Notes under the pieces: generated by a model
Seen by the model: the letters and a program-made list of their open reading frames with translations, nothing else
Told to the model about the DNA's origin: nothing
The model's database searches: none
Shown: one piece after another, positions 15,001-24,693 of the stretch
Layout: each line of letters opens with the position of its first letter
Numbering within the stretch: position 1 is the stretch's first letter
Position numbers and translations under genes: made by a program
NCBI RefSeq assembly: GCF_017599305.1
Contig: NZ_JAGFWR010000001.1
Location: 682,001-746,000, forward strand
DNA length: 64,000 bases
From: Micromonospora antibiotica
GTDB taxonomy: Bacteria; Actinomycetota; Actinomycetes; Mycobacteriales; Micromonosporaceae
Direction of reading: 5' to 3'

Positions 15001-17066
15001 GTCGGTGGTTCGGCGAGCGGGCCGGGCAGCGGAGCGGTGTGCAGCACCGACAGCCCGGACACGGCCCGGGTCAGCGCCACATAGAGGCGGTGCAGGCCGC
15101 GCGGCTCGGCGGCCACGATCGCGGCCGGCTCCACGACCACCACGTGGTCGTACTCCAGGCCCTTGACCAGGGTCGCGGGGACCACGGTGACCCGCGCCGA
15201 GGCCGTCGGGTCGTCGGCGGTCGCGGTCGGCACCCCGGCGGCGGCGAGGGCCGCACGCAGCCCGTCCACCGCGTCGTCGGCGGCGATCACCCCGACCGAG
15301 CCGTCGTGCCCGAGCGCCGCGCGCACCTCGGTCACCGTCGCCGCCGCCAGATCGGCCACGGTACGCACGTCGAGCGCCCCGTCACGCCGCAACGACACCG
15401 CCGGGGGTACGTCGACCGCCAACTCCGGCAGCAGCCGGTTGGCGAACGCGACCACCACGGCGGGCACCCGGAAACCCACTGTCAGCGGCACCACCACCGC
15501 GTCCGGCTTGCCCAGGTGGGCCAGGGAGTCGCGCCAGTCGGTGGCGGCCCACGGCGCAGTGCCCTGGGCCAGGTCGCCGAGCAGGGTGATCGAGCCGTGC
15601 TCACTGCGTCGGGCGATGGCCCGGCACTGCATCGGGGAGAGGTCCTGCGCCTCGTCGACCACCACGTGCCCGAACCCGGCGGCCCGTTCGATCAGCCCGG
15701 CCGCCTCGTCGATCAGCACCGTGTCTGCGGCGGTCCACCGGGTCGCCTTCGGCGTCCGGCCCAGCTTCGTGCCGTGCAACAGGGCCTGCTCGGCGGGGGT
15801 GAGCAGGCCGTCGGCGGCGGCGGCCAGCAGGCCCGGATCGGCGAGCAGGGAGTGCACCAGCCCCTCCGGGGTCAGCGCCGGCCACGCCGCGTCGAGGAAG
15901 GCGGTCACCGGTCGGGACTTCCCCATCCGGCGCAGCCAGGCGTCCCCCGGCGACTCGGCCCGGCGGGCCTCGGCCTGGCGTTGCAGCAACCCCACCACCC
16001 GGGCCCGGACCCGCTCCCGCCCGGTGTCGTACGGCAGGCCCTCCCGGCGGGTCTCCTCGATCACCCGGTGCAGCGGGTCCAGGCCGATCCGCCAGCGGAA
16101 CGACCCGTCCGACACCATGATCGGTTCGGTGGGGGCGGTGATCCGGGCGGCTGCGGCGCGGCGGAGCACCTCGGCCATCCGGGGGTCGTGCTTGAGGGCG
16201 GCCACCGCCGGGTCGTCGACCGCCCGGACGGGCACCCGGGCGACCAGGTCCTCCACGGTGGCCTGGGCCACCTCGACCTCGCCGAGGGCGGGCAGCACCG
16301 CCGCGATGTACGACAGGAACGCCCGGTTCGGGCCGACGATCAGCACCCCGGCGCGGCGCAGCCGCTCCCGGTGCAGATAGAGCAGGTACGCCGCCCGGTG
16401 CAGCCCGACCGCCGTCTTGCCGGTGCCCGGGGCGCCCTGCACGCAGATCGAGTCGGCCAGGTCCGCCCGGACCAGCTCGTCCTGTTCGGGCTGGATGGTG
16501 GCGACGATGTCGCGCATCGGCCCGACCCGGGGGCGTTCGATCTCGGCGGTGAGGATGCGGCTGGTGGTGCCCAGCTCCTCGCCCCGGTCCAGGTGCTCGT
16601 CCTCGAAGCTGGTCAGCGCCCCGGCACTGAACCCGAACCGCCGTCGTACCGCGACGCCCTGCGGGTCGCGGGCGCTGGCCCGGTAGAACGAGCGGGACAC
16701 CGGGGCCCGCCAGTCCAGCACCAGCGGCTCGCCCCGCTCGTCGGTGACGTGCCGCCGGCCGACGTGGTAGCCCCGGCCGGCGTGCTCGGGGTCGGTGGGG
16801 CCGAAGTCCAGCCGGCCGAAGAACAACGCGGTGGTCGGGTCGTCGGCCAGTTCGGCGACCCGCCGGGCCAGGTGCCGGCCGAGCTGCTCGGCGGTGTACG
16901 CGTCCCCGGCGACCTTGTCACCGGTGGCGAAGAGCGACTGGGCGCGTTCCCGCATCCGGCGGAGGGCCTGCCGGGAGGTCTCCAGGTGGGCCTGCTCGGC
17001 GCTGAGTTCCGTTTCGAGGCGGGTGGGTTCGGGGTGGGTCCTGCCGCGTTCGTCGGTTGCGGGCAC
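14994..17066 (-). CDS. HelD/HelR-like superfamily 1 ATPase (RNA polymerase recycling)
   Basis: 690 residues. Residues 15-75 form a Glu/Arg-rich helical arm (LSAEQAHLETSRQALRRMRERAQSLF), as in HelD proteins, which reach into RNA polymerase. Residues 80-180 carry the FFGRLDFG and DWRAPVSRSFYRA motifs of this family. Walker A is GAPGTGKTA (211-219) and Walker B VVVDEAQDLSPMQ (about 465). The C-terminal UvrD-like part ends KGLEYDHVVVVEP and LYVALTRAVSGLSVLH. Family members release stalled RNA polymerase, and actinobacterial HelR is linked to rifamycin tolerance; I see no rifamycin-associated element upstream. A UvrD-like repair role is the alternative. Confidence 0.78.
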   Translation of the reverse strand: MPATDERGRTHPEPTRLETELSAEQAHLETSRQALRRMRERAQSLFATGDKVAGDAYTAEQLGRHLARRVAELADDPTTALFFGRLDFGPTDPEHAGRGYHVGRRHVTDERGEPLVLDWRAPVSRSFYRASARDPQGVAVRRRFGFSAGALTSFEDEHLDRGEELGTTSRILTAEIERPRVGPMRDIVATIQPEQDELVRADLADSICVQGAPGTGKTAVGLHRAAYLLYLHRERLRRAGVLIVGPNRAFLSYIAAVLPALGEVEVAQATVEDLVARVPVRAVDDPAVAALKHDPRMAEVLRRAAAARITAPTEPIMVSDGSFRWRIGLDPLHRVIEETRREGLPYDTGRERVRARVVGLLQRQAEARRAESPGDAWLRRMGKSRPVTAFLDAAWPALTPEGLVHSLLADPGLLAAAADGLLTPAEQALLHGTKLGRTPKATRWTAADTVLIDEAAGLIERAAGFGHVVVDEAQDLSPMQCRAIARRSEHGSITLLGDLAQGTAPWAATDWRDSLAHLGKPDAVVVPLTVGFRVPAVVVAFANRLLPELAVDVPPAVSLRRDGALDVRTVADLAAATVTEVRAALGHDGSVGVIAADDAVDGLRAALAAAGVPTATADDPTASARVTVVPATLVKGLEYDHVVVVEPAAIVAAEPRGLHRLYVALTRAVSGLSVLHTAPLPGPLAEPPTP

Positions 17067-17277
17067 GGTGATCCTCTTGGCGGTCTCGATCGGCTCGCCC
17101 GCGTATCCAGGACAGGTCCTTGGCGCGTGGGGACGTCCGCTGCGGTGGCTACCTCACCACGGCCGTCGAGCGGTCAATCAGCCTACGCGCCGCCCAGCCT
17201 CCACTCCACCCAATTCCCCGCCCCGGTGTGGCGGCCGGTTGCTGGCCGGGGTCCCGGGCAGGCGGGATCATGGGGTC

Positions 17278-17859
17278 ATGACCGAGCCGCACCCCGAGCC
17301 GCGCCGGATGACGATCAGCGACCCGCAGGTGATGCGGGCGCTGGCCCACCCGGCCCGGATCGCGATCATGGAGCATCTGAGCACGCGTGCGGGGGGCGGG
17401 ACGGCCACCGAGTTGGCCGAGATCGCCGGGTTGTCGCCGAGTGCGACCAGCTACCACCTGCGGGCGTTGGCGAAGTTCGGCCTGGTCGAGCAGGCACCCA
17501 GCCGGGGTGACGCGCGGGAGCGGGTGTGGCGCGCGTTCAGCCAGAGCTGGCTGGTCGAGGCCGGACAGGGGGCCGGCCCGGAGGCGCGGGCCGCCGAACA
17601 GGCCCTGGTCGAGGCGCACTCCGCGCGGGACGCCGAGCGGATGCGGACCTGGCTGCGGCACGCTGCCGACGAGCCCGCCGAGTGGTATCGCGGTGCCCTG
17701 TTCAGTGACTCGTTGCTGCTGCTCACCGCCGAGGAGCTGGCCGGGCTGAACGACGCGGTGATGGCGTTGTTCGAGCCGTACCGGCAGCGCAACCGGCTGG
17801 TCGATCCACCGGCCGACGCCCGCGTCGTCGCGGCCCAGTACCGCACGATCCCGCTCTAG
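17278..17859 (+). CDS. ArsR-type winged-helix regulator
   Basis: 193 residues. The N-terminal winged helix (about 10-90) reads DPQVMRALAHPARIAIMEHL, then ATELAEIAGLSPSATSYHLRALAKFGLVEQ and the wing GDARERVWRAF. The C-terminal part (about 110-190) is helical and acidic, a possible ligand or dimer domain. The ATG at 17278 is the second of two nearby ATGs. It is divergent from the helicase gene and 155 bp upstream of an MFS transporter on the same strand. The palindrome at the transporter's start is the obvious candidate operator. Confidence 0.87.
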   Translation: MTEPHPEPRRMTISDPQVMRALAHPARIAIMEHLSTRAGGGTATELAEIAGLSPSATSYHLRALAKFGLVEQAPSRGDARERVWRAFSQSWLVEAGQGAGPEARAAEQALVEAHSARDAERMRTWLRHAADEPAEWYRGALFSDSLLLLTAEELAGLNDAVMALFEPYRQRNRLVDPPADARVVAAQYRTIPL

Positions 17860-17909
17860 ACCCGCCCCTGTCCCGCCCCCGGTCAGGTGCGTAGTCGCTG
17901 TGACGCTGA

Positions 17910-17964
17910 CGTGGCGGTGTCAGGGCCGTCGAATACCGCTACATCGATGACAAGGAGTTGATCA
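17910..17964. repeat. Intergenic 55-bp element (copy B)
   Basis: Colinear with the element at 4761-4815: the same CGTGGCGGTGTC, ATACCGCTAC, TCGA and GGAGT-x-GATCA blocks at the same spacing. It lies between the winged-helix regulator and the MFS gene, just before the palindrome. With two copies 13 kb apart in unrelated gaps, it is a dispersed repeat rather than a site for one operon. Confidence 0.6.
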
Positions 17965-17987
17965 GCCACGGGTAGGGGTTGCTTCGA

Positions 17988-18031
17988 CCAGTTGTGAAGG
18001 ACTATTTTCGAAGTATGTCCTTCACAACTGG
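17988..18031. promoter_or_regulatory. 44-bp palindrome covering the MFS start codon (probable operator)
   Basis: The left arm CCAGTTGTGAAGGAC (17988-18002) and right arm GTCCTTCACAACTGG (18017-18031) are exact complements. The 14-base centre contains the six-base palindrome TTCGAA. The G of the MFS ATG (18015-18017) is the first base of the right arm. TTGCTT (17979-17984), 18 bases, then TATTTT (18003-18008) could be a promoter producing a transcript that starts at the ATG. A bound repressor would block it completely, and the RNA itself could fold. The adjacent ArsR-type protein is the likely ligand. Confidence 0.7.
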
Positions 18032-19331
18032 CGGGTCGCGCTGGTCCGACGTCTGGATCGCCGCCACCGCCCGCGGCACCACCATCTGCGGGGACTTCCT
18101 CGCCGCCACCGCGCTGGCGCTGGCCCTCCAGTCCGCCGGGGCGAGCGGCCTGGCCGTCTCCGGACTGCTACTGGCGGCCACCCTGCCGCTGGTGCTCTGC
18201 GCGCCGCTGGCCGGCCGGCTCGCCGACCGGGTCGACAGTCGTACCCTGCTGGTCACCGTCGGGTCGATCCAGGCGGTGATCTGCGTCCTGCTCGCCTTCG
18301 CCACGCAACCGGTGGTCGTCATCGGCCTGGTCGCCCTGCTCGCCTGCGGGCTCGCCGTCACCCAGCCCTGCCTGGCGGCGCTGCTGCCGGCGATGGTCCG
18401 CCCCGGCGACCTGCCCCGGGCCAGCGCCGTCAGCCAGACCGCCGGCTCGCTCGGCGCACTCGCCGGGCCGGTGCTCGCCGGGCTGCTGGTCGGGGAGTTC
18501 GGCACCCGCGTACCGCTGCTGTTGGATGCCGTCAGCTACCTGGCGCTGGTCGGCGCGGGCCTGGCGCTGCGCACCCGGCGGGGCGGCCGGCGGGCGGTGA
18601 CCGCGACCGTCGGCACCGGTCCCGCCCCGACCTGGCGGCTGCGCGCGGACCCGCTGATGCTCGCCCTGGTGGTCAGCACGGCGGCGGTGATCACCGCGAT
18701 CGGCGGCATCAACGTGATCGAGGTGTTCTTCATCCGGGAGACGCTGGACTCCTCGGCCACCGTCTACGGCCTGGTCGGGGCGGCCTGGATGGCCGGCATG
18801 CTGCCCGGCAGCTGGCTGGCCGCCCGGGTGGCCCGCCGGCTCACCGACGACGGCGCGCTGGTCCACGGGGTGCTCGCCACGCTCGCCGGGTGCAGCCTGG
18901 TCGTGGTGCTCGCGGCGACCGTCCCGACGGCGGCGCTGCTGGTGCCGCTCTGGCTGATCGGCGGCGCGGCCAACGGCGGTGACAACGTCTTCGCCAACGT
19001 GCTGACCGCCCGGCGGGTGCCCGAGCCGCTGCGCGCCCGCGCGTACGCCGTCATCGGCGCGGCGGTCCAGGGCGGCTCGATGGCCGGCTACCTGATCGGC
19101 GGCGCGTTGCTGGCGGTGCTCCCACCGCGCCCGCTGATCGCCGCCGCCGGGATCGCCGGCCTGCTGGTGGTGCTGGCATTCGTGCCGGTGGTCACCCGGG
19201 CGGTGCGTCACTCCCGCTCCGGCCCGGGCACACCGACGTGGAGCGGGGACGGGCCGCCGCTGTCGGAGGCCGCCGGACCGCCCCCCCGGTCGGGGCAGGC
19301 CCTCCGACGAGGGGAGACGGTGCGGGGTTGA
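18015..19331 (+). CDS. MFS transporter (drug efflux type)
   Basis: 438 residues with 10-12 predicted helices. Early signs are GDFLAATALALALQSAGASGLAVSG and the motif-A region LAGRLADRVDSRTLLV. The family is the MFS_3/enterobactin-exporter-like group of effluxers. The last 40 residues are a Pro/Gly-rich cytoplasmic tail. The ATG at 18015 has no Shine-Dalgarno and no alternative start exists nearby, so translation is probably leaderless. With an ArsR-type regulator next door it is probably induced by its substrate. Confidence 0.85.
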   Translation: MSFTTGGSRWSDVWIAATARGTTICGDFLAATALALALQSAGASGLAVSGLLLAATLPLVLCAPLAGRLADRVDSRTLLVTVGSIQAVICVLLAFATQPVVVIGLVALLACGLAVTQPCLAALLPAMVRPGDLPRASAVSQTAGSLGALAGPVLAGLLVGEFGTRVPLLLDAVSYLALVGAGLALRTRRGGRRAVTATVGTGPAPTWRLRADPLMLALVVSTAAVITAIGGINVIEVFFIRETLDSSATVYGLVGAAWMAGMLPGSWLAARVARRLTDDGALVHGVLATLAGCSLVVVLAATVPTAALLVPLWLIGGAANGGDNVFANVLTARRVPEPLRARAYAVIGAAVQGGSMAGYLIGGALLAVLPPRPLIAAAGIAGLLVVLAFVPVVTRAVRHSRSGPGTPTWSGDGPPLSEAAGPPPRSGQALRRGETVRG

Positions 19332-19354
19332 CCACTCCCCGGGCCTCCCGATGA

Positions 19355-20239
<885 letters not shown>

Positions 20240-20265
20240 GCGCACCGGCCCCGGACCGCCCCCGG

Positions 20266-21222
20266 TCAGGTGGCGGGTTGGAGCAGCGCCTCGGTGATCT
20301 TCTGGCAGTTCTTCATGCCGTATTCGTAGCCCAGGTTGATCGGGTAGCGGACCATCACGCCCATCGTCCAGGTGTCGCCGATGGCCAGGCAGTTGATGTG
20401 CATCTCCTGCTCGCGGGTCCGGTCGATCCAGCCGTTCTTGATGGCGATCTTCTTCTGCTCGGCCGCCGGGAACGCCTTGCGGATGCCGAAGTCGCCCGAG
20501 CCCCGAACCAGCTTCATCTCGTTGAGCAGCCACTTGGTCCACGTGGGGCCGGCGGCGCGGCCGTCGGCGATGCAGTTGCCGAGGCGGGCGGTGTCGCGGG
20601 GGGAGAGGTTGGTCCGGCTCCAGCCACCGTCGGCGGACACGCTGCTGTCGGTGAGCTTGCAGATCGAGATCAGCCGCTTGATCGAGGCCGACCGGCCGAC
20701 ACCGTTGTAGAACTGCTCGGCCCGGGTGTTGTCGCTGTCCCGGATGATCCGGGTGGCGTCGGCGAGCTTGGCGTCGCTCGGGGTCTGCCCGGCGTCGGCG
20801 GCCCGGCGCAGGTAGTCGGCGACGATCCACGACTTGATCAGCGAGGCGGTGGTGCTGGTCTCGCCCATGTTGTCCGAGCCGATGATCTTGCCGGTGCGGC
20901 GGTCCAGCACGCTCCAGGAGTACCAGCCCTGGAGGTTGAGGTCGAGGTCCCGGTCGGCGAAGGGCAGCGGCGTCAGCGAACGGGTCGAGGACGGTGCCGG
21001 GGTGGGCAGGTTGGGGCGGTTGTGCCGGTCGGCTGCCCCGTCGGAGCGGGGTGCGGCGGACGAGTCACCCCAGTGCGAGGCGGCGGTGGATTCCAGCGGC
21101 GAGCCGGGCAGCAGCCGCAGCGAGACCAGCACCAGGCCGACCAGGATCGCGGCCACGGCGATCAGCTTCACCGGCTGGCTGTCGTGCCGACCACGGCGGT
21201 TGCTCCGCCGGCTGCCCGCCAT
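20266..21222 (-). CDS. Secreted beta-lactamase-fold serine hydrolase (paralogue 2)
   Basis: 318 residues. A basic start (GSRRSNRRGRHD), one membrane or signal segment (VKLIAVAAILVGLVLVSL) and a Ser/Pro-rich linker to about residue 85 lead to the catalytic domain. It keeps the three penicillin-interacting motifs: SLIK (Ser127-x-x-Lys130), DSDNTRAEQ in the SDN position and KNGW in place of KTG. The role is unknown; proteins of this kind may be peptidases or inactive wall-binding proteins rather than true beta-lactamases. The ATG shares one base with the TGA of the upstream paralogue (TGATG). Confidence 0.78.
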   Translation of the reverse strand: MAGSRRSNRRGRHDSQPVKLIAVAAILVGLVLVSLRLLPGSPLESTAASHWGDSSAAPRSDGAADRHNRPNLPTPAPSSTRSLTPLPFADRDLDLNLQGWYSWSVLDRRTGKIIGSDNMGETSTTASLIKSWIVADYLRRAADAGQTPSDAKLADATRIIRDSDNTRAEQFYNGVGRSASIKRLISICKLTDSSVSADGGWSRTNLSPRDTARLGNCIADGRAAGPTWTKWLLNEMKLVRGSGDFGIRKAFPAAEQKKIAIKNGWIDRTREQEMHINCLAIGDTWTMGVMVRYPINLGYEYGMKNCQKITEALLQPAT

Positions 21223-22205
21223 CAGAGCTTCCCGACCGGCTGCGGCACCTTGAGCGCGGCGCCGGGCTGCGGGGTGACCAGTTGGGTGGCGACGCTGGCG
21301 CACACCTTGGCGCCGTAACTCAACGGCTGTTTGATCGAGTAGCGCATCATCACGGCGAGGCTCCACTTGTCGGTGACGGCGAGGCAGCTCACGTGCCAGT
21401 TCCTGTCGTAGCTGAGGGGGGTCCAGCCGTTCTTCATCGCGACCGGGCCCTGCTTGGTGATCTCGTCGGGCAGGCCGTCGATGATGCCCCAGCGGCCGCC
21501 GCCGGAGCGGGCCATCTGCTTGCTCACGCTGCCCCGGACCTGGGCCATCTCGTTGAGCACCCACTTGGTCCAGTGGGGGCCGGCGGCCGTGCCGTCGGCG
21601 ATGCAGTCACCGAGCCGGGCGGCGTCGCGGGGGGACATCCGGGTGAAGCTCCACCAGCCCTCGTAGCCGGGGACGTTGCCGGGCCTGGTGTCCTTGAGGC
21701 CGCAGATGTTGATCGCCCGCTTGAGCACCGGGCCGGGCTGACCGTTTCTCAGCGCCCGGTACGAGCCGCCCGACTTCGCATAGATCCGGTTGGTGGCGTC
21801 GTCGTTGCTATCCCGGATGGCCAGGCTCGCGTTCTTCAACATCGATGCCGGCGGTTTCTCGTCGCCGAGCTCGCGCAGGTAGTCGGAGACGATCCAGACC
21901 TTGAGCATCGACTCGGTGGAGCTGGTCGAGGTCATGTTCTTCGAGCCGGAGAGCTGACCGGTCTTGCGGTCCTGCAGGGCCCAGGCGAAGAACTCCCCCG
22001 TGAAGTTCACCGAGACCGGGGCGCCGGCCAGGGTGGGCGCCGGTGGCGCGGTGGGTGCGGGCGCGGGCACCTTCTCCGCCGTGCCGCCGCCGGTGCCGCC
22101 GGTCGGGTCGTCGCCGGCGAGCTTGGCGTAGGCGGTCGGCACCAGCAGGCCGGTGCCGAGCAGCACCGCCATAACGGCGAGCACCATGATCACGCGAGAT
22201 CGCAT
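21222..22205 (-). CDS. Secreted beta-lactamase-fold serine hydrolase (paralogue 1)
   Basis: 327 residues with a clean signal peptide (MVLAVMAVLLGTGLLVPTAYA), a Pro/Thr-rich linker and the same fold as its neighbour. Ser99-x-x-Lys102 (SMLK), DSNDDATN and KNGW are the active-site motifs, and the C-terminal half (FTRMSPRDAARLGDCIADGTAAGPHW, HWTKWVLNEMAQVRGS) is closely similar in order to the paralogue. Tandem duplication is the obvious origin. Upstream (22206-22573) is about 370 bp of shared divergent region with paaA. Confidence 0.8.
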   Translation of the reverse strand: MRSRVIMVLAVMAVLLGTGLLVPTAYAKLAGDDPTGGTGGGTAEKVPAPAPTAPPAPTLAGAPVSVNFTGEFFAWALQDRKTGQLSGSKNMTSTSSTESMLKVWIVSDYLRELGDEKPPASMLKNASLAIRDSNDDATNRIYAKSGGSYRALRNGQPGPVLKRAINICGLKDTRPGNVPGYEGWWSFTRMSPRDAARLGDCIADGTAAGPHWTKWVLNEMAQVRGSVSKQMARSGGGRWGIIDGLPDEITKQGPVAMKNGWTPLSYDRNWHVSCLAVTDKWSLAVMMRYSIKQPLSYGAKVCASVATQLVTPQPGAALKVPQPVGKL

Positions 22206-22526
22206 GCGTGGGTGAACTCCAGATGTCAGGCCGGGGGGACCGGCTGCTTCCGCGGGTGTCGGCTCGACCGCCGAGGCCGGGGGAGTGGCCTGTGTCTCGC
22301 TGGCGATCGTCGGTAGCCGATCGGTGGTGACCGGGGAAGTCTACGTCCGGACAGCCGACTCGCCAGAATCCGACGCACGGCAAACTGCCGGGAAGTCGAG
22401 ATATAGGCACGGTTTGTGCCCCTTGTGGCTATTCATCTTTGATCAGTGACTCAAGTCATATCCGAGCAGGTGTCCTGGTGTCGACCGAGCGCATCCGCCT
22501 GGTAACGGAAGCCGCTACTCAAATCC

Positions 22527-22565
22527 TGTTACACCCTCTGGTGCCATGGGCGGCGAGCTGTAACA
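22527..22565. promoter_or_regulatory. Inverted repeat upstream of paaA (candidate operator)
   Basis: TGTTACA (22527-22533) and TGTAACA (22559-22565) are exact complements separated by 25 bases and end nine bases before the chosen paaA ATG. The surrounding 130 bp are AT-richer than usual for this genome and also contain TGACT-CA-AGTCA near 22446. Phenylacetate operons are commonly controlled by a phenylacetyl-CoA-sensing repressor; no such gene is in the window. Confidence 0.4.
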
Positions 22566-22573
22566 CTTGGCGA

Positions 22574-23647
22574 ATGTATGGCAACGACTTCGTCCCGCAG
22601 GAGGACGCGCCCGGCGGTGGCCTGCTCGGTCAGGTCGAGGCCGCCGAGGTGGCGCTGCGTGAGGCGGCGGCCCGCAGCCGGGAGGGTGCCGCCGCGCCCG
22701 GCGAGGATCCGGCGGCGTACTTCGCCGACGTGATCGACGCCGATCAGAAGATCGAACCCCGCGACTGGATGCCCGACGCCTACCGGCGGACCCTGGTCCG
22801 GCAGATCGCCCAGCACGCCCACTCGGAGATCATCGGCATGCAGCCGGAGGGGAACTGGATCAGCCGGGCCCCCTCCCTCAAACGCAAGGCCATCCTGCTG
22901 GCCAAGGTGCAGGACGAGGCCGGCCACGGGCTCTACCTCTACGCCGCCGCCGAGACCCTGGGCGTCAGCCGGGACGAGCTGGTCGAGCTGCTGCTCGACG
23001 GCCGGCAGAAGTACAGCTCGATCTTCAACTACCCCACCCTCACCTGGGCCGACGTGGGCGCGATCGGCTGGCTGGTGGACGGCGCGGCGATCGTCAACCA
23101 GGTCCCGCTGTGCCGCTGCTCCTACGGCCCGTACGCGCGGGCGATGATCCGGGTCTGCAAGGAGGAGTCCTTCCACCAGCGGCAGGGCTTCGAGATCCTG
23201 CACACCCTGTCGCACGGCACCCCGGCGCAGCGGGCGATGGCGCAGGACGCGCTCGACCGCTGGTGGTACCCGTCACTGGCGATGTTCGGCCCGCCGGACG
23301 GTGACTCCACCCACTCCGCCCAGTCGATGGCCTGGAAGATCAAGCGGTTCTCCAACGACGAGCTGCGGCAGCGCTTCGTCGACATGTGCGTGCAGCAGGC
23401 GGAGATCCTCGGCCTCACCATCCCCGACCCCGACCTGCGCTGGAACGAGGAGCGGCAGGCGTACGACTTCACCCAGCCGGACTACGACGAGCTGATGCGG
23501 GTGATCAAGGGGGAGGGTCCGTGCAACCGGCAGCGGATGGAACACCGCCGCCGCGCGCACGCCGACGGCGCGTGGGTACGTGAGGCGGCCACGGCGTACG
23601 CGGCGAAGCAGCGGGCCGAGTCGCAACGGGAGAAGGTGGCCGCGTGA
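22574..23647 (+). CDS. paaA: Phenylacetyl-CoA 1,2-epoxidase subunit PaaA
   Basis: 357 residues, the catalytic di-iron subunit of the PaaABCE monooxygenase that epoxidises the ring of phenylacetyl-CoA in aerobic phenylacetate breakdown. Iron-site motifs are [20 protein letters not shown] and [44 protein letters not shown] is the family hallmark. The ATG at 22574 (MYGNDFVPQ) has only a poor Shine-Dalgarno. Upstream in-frame starts would add about 45 residues unlike the family. The stop overlaps the paaB GTG. Confidence 0.95.
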   Translation: MYGNDFVPQEDAPGGGLLGQVEAAEVALREAAARSREGAAAPGEDPAAYFADVIDADQKIEPRDWMPDAYRRTLVRQIAQHAHSEIIGMQPEGNWISRAPSLKRKAILLAKVQDEAGHGLYLYAAAETLGVSRDELVELLLDGRQKYSSIFNYPTLTWADVGAIGWLVDGAAIVNQVPLCRCSYGPYARAMIRVCKEESFHQRQGFEILHTLSHGTPAQRAMAQDALDRWWYPSLAMFGPPDGDSTHSAQSMAWKIKRFSNDELRQRFVDMCVQQAEILGLTIPDPDLRWNEERQAYDFTQPDYDELMRVIKGEGPCNRQRMEHRRRAHADGAWVREAATAYAAKQRAESQREKVAA

Positions 23648-23955
23648 GCACGCCCGGTGAACCGCCCCGGACCCCGGTGACCTCGCCGCTGTGGGAGGTC
23701 TTCGTCCGGGCCCGACGTGGGTTGTCACACACCCACGTCGGCAGCCTGCACGCCCCCGACGCCGAGCTGGCCCTGCGCAACGCCCGGGACCTCTACACCC
23801 GCCGGCAGGAGGGCGTCTCCATCTGGGTGGTGCCGGCCGGCGCGATCACCGCGTCCAGCCCCGACGAGAAGGACGCCTTCTTCGACCCGGCCGCCGACAA
23901 GGTCTACCGCCACCCCACCTTCTACGAGGTGCCGGACGGGGTGGACCACCTGTGA
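23644..23955 (+). CDS. paaB: Phenylacetyl-CoA epoxidase subunit PaaB
   Basis: 103 residues. PaaB is the small structural subunit that bridges PaaAC dimers. It shows [48 protein letters not shown], very close to the family pattern, and the usual [17 protein letters not shown] end. The GTG overlaps the paaA stop and its own stop overlaps the paaC GTG. Confidence 0.95.
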   Translation: MSTPGEPPRTPVTSPLWEVFVRARRGLSHTHVGSLHAPDAELALRNARDLYTRRQEGVSIWVVPAGAITASSPDEKDAFFDPAADKVYRHPTFYEVPDGVDHL

Positions 23956-24683
23956 AGGGTCCTCTCGACTTCACCCTCGCCCTCGCCCTCGGCGACGACG
24001 CGCTGGTGGCCGCCCAGCGGCTCGGCGAGTGGGCCACCCGCGCCCCCGAGATGGAGGAGGACATCGCGCTGGCCAACATCGCCCTCGACCAGCTCGGCGC
24101 GGCCCGCCTCCTGCTGTCGTACGCGGGTGAGCTGGAGGGCGCCGGCCGGGACGAGGACGCGTTGGCGTTCCTGCGCGACGACCGGGAGTTCCGCAACTGT
24201 CTGCTGGTCGAACTGCCCAACGGCGACTTCGCGGTGACCATGGTGAAGCTGCTGCTGCTCGCGGCCTACCAGGTGCCGCTCTACACCGCGTTGGCCGGGT
24301 GCGCCGACGAGCGGCTCGCCGCGATCGGGGCCAAGGCCCGCAAGGAGTCCGCCTACCATCTGGACCACGCCGCGTTGTGGGTGAAGCGGCTCGGCGACGG
24401 CACCGACGAGTCGCACCGTCGGGCCCAGGCTGCGGTGGACCAGCTCTGGCCGTACCACCATGAGCTGTTCACGGCGGACCCGGCGGCCCCGGTCGACCCG
24501 GCCGGCCTGCGGGCCGACTTCGACGCCGTGGTGCACCCGGTGCTGGCCGAGGCCACCCTGACCCGCCCGGCGACCGGCTGGACGCCGGGCGGTGGCCGCG
24601 ACGGGGTACACACCGAGCACCTGTCCTTCCTGCTGGCCGAGATGCAGGTGCTGCACCGCGCCCACCCCGGGGCGCAGTGGTGA
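23952..24683 (+). CDS. paaC: Phenylacetyl-CoA epoxidase subunit PaaC
   Basis: 243 residues, the non-catalytic partner of PaaA with the same ferritin-like helical fold but without a full iron site. It shows LALGDDALVAAQRLGEWATRAPEMEEDIALANIALDQLGAARLLLSYAG, then KESAYHLDHAALWVKRLGDGT and HTEHLSFLLAEMQVLHRAHPGAQW. The GTG at 23952 overlaps the paaB stop, and a short gap separates it from paaD. Confidence 0.94.
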   Translation: MKGPLDFTLALALGDDALVAAQRLGEWATRAPEMEEDIALANIALDQLGAARLLLSYAGELEGAGRDEDALAFLRDDREFRNCLLVELPNGDFAVTMVKLLLLAAYQVPLYTALAGCADERLAAIGAKARKESAYHLDHAALWVKRLGDGTDESHRRAQAAVDQLWPYHHELFTADPAAPVDPAGLRADFDAVVHPVLAEATLTRPATGWTPGGGRDGVHTEHLSFLLAEMQVLHRAHPGAQW

Positions 24684-24693
24684 GCCGGCCCGG

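Noticed and set aside
17067..17277. Rifamycin-associated element before the HelD/HelR-like gene
   Set aside because: I looked for a long inverted repeat of that kind in the upstream region and found none.
20266..22205. True beta-lactamase resistance genes
   Set aside because: The SxxK and KNG motifs are present but the rest is divergent and typical of uncharacterised secreted serine-hydrolase-like proteins in actinobacteria.
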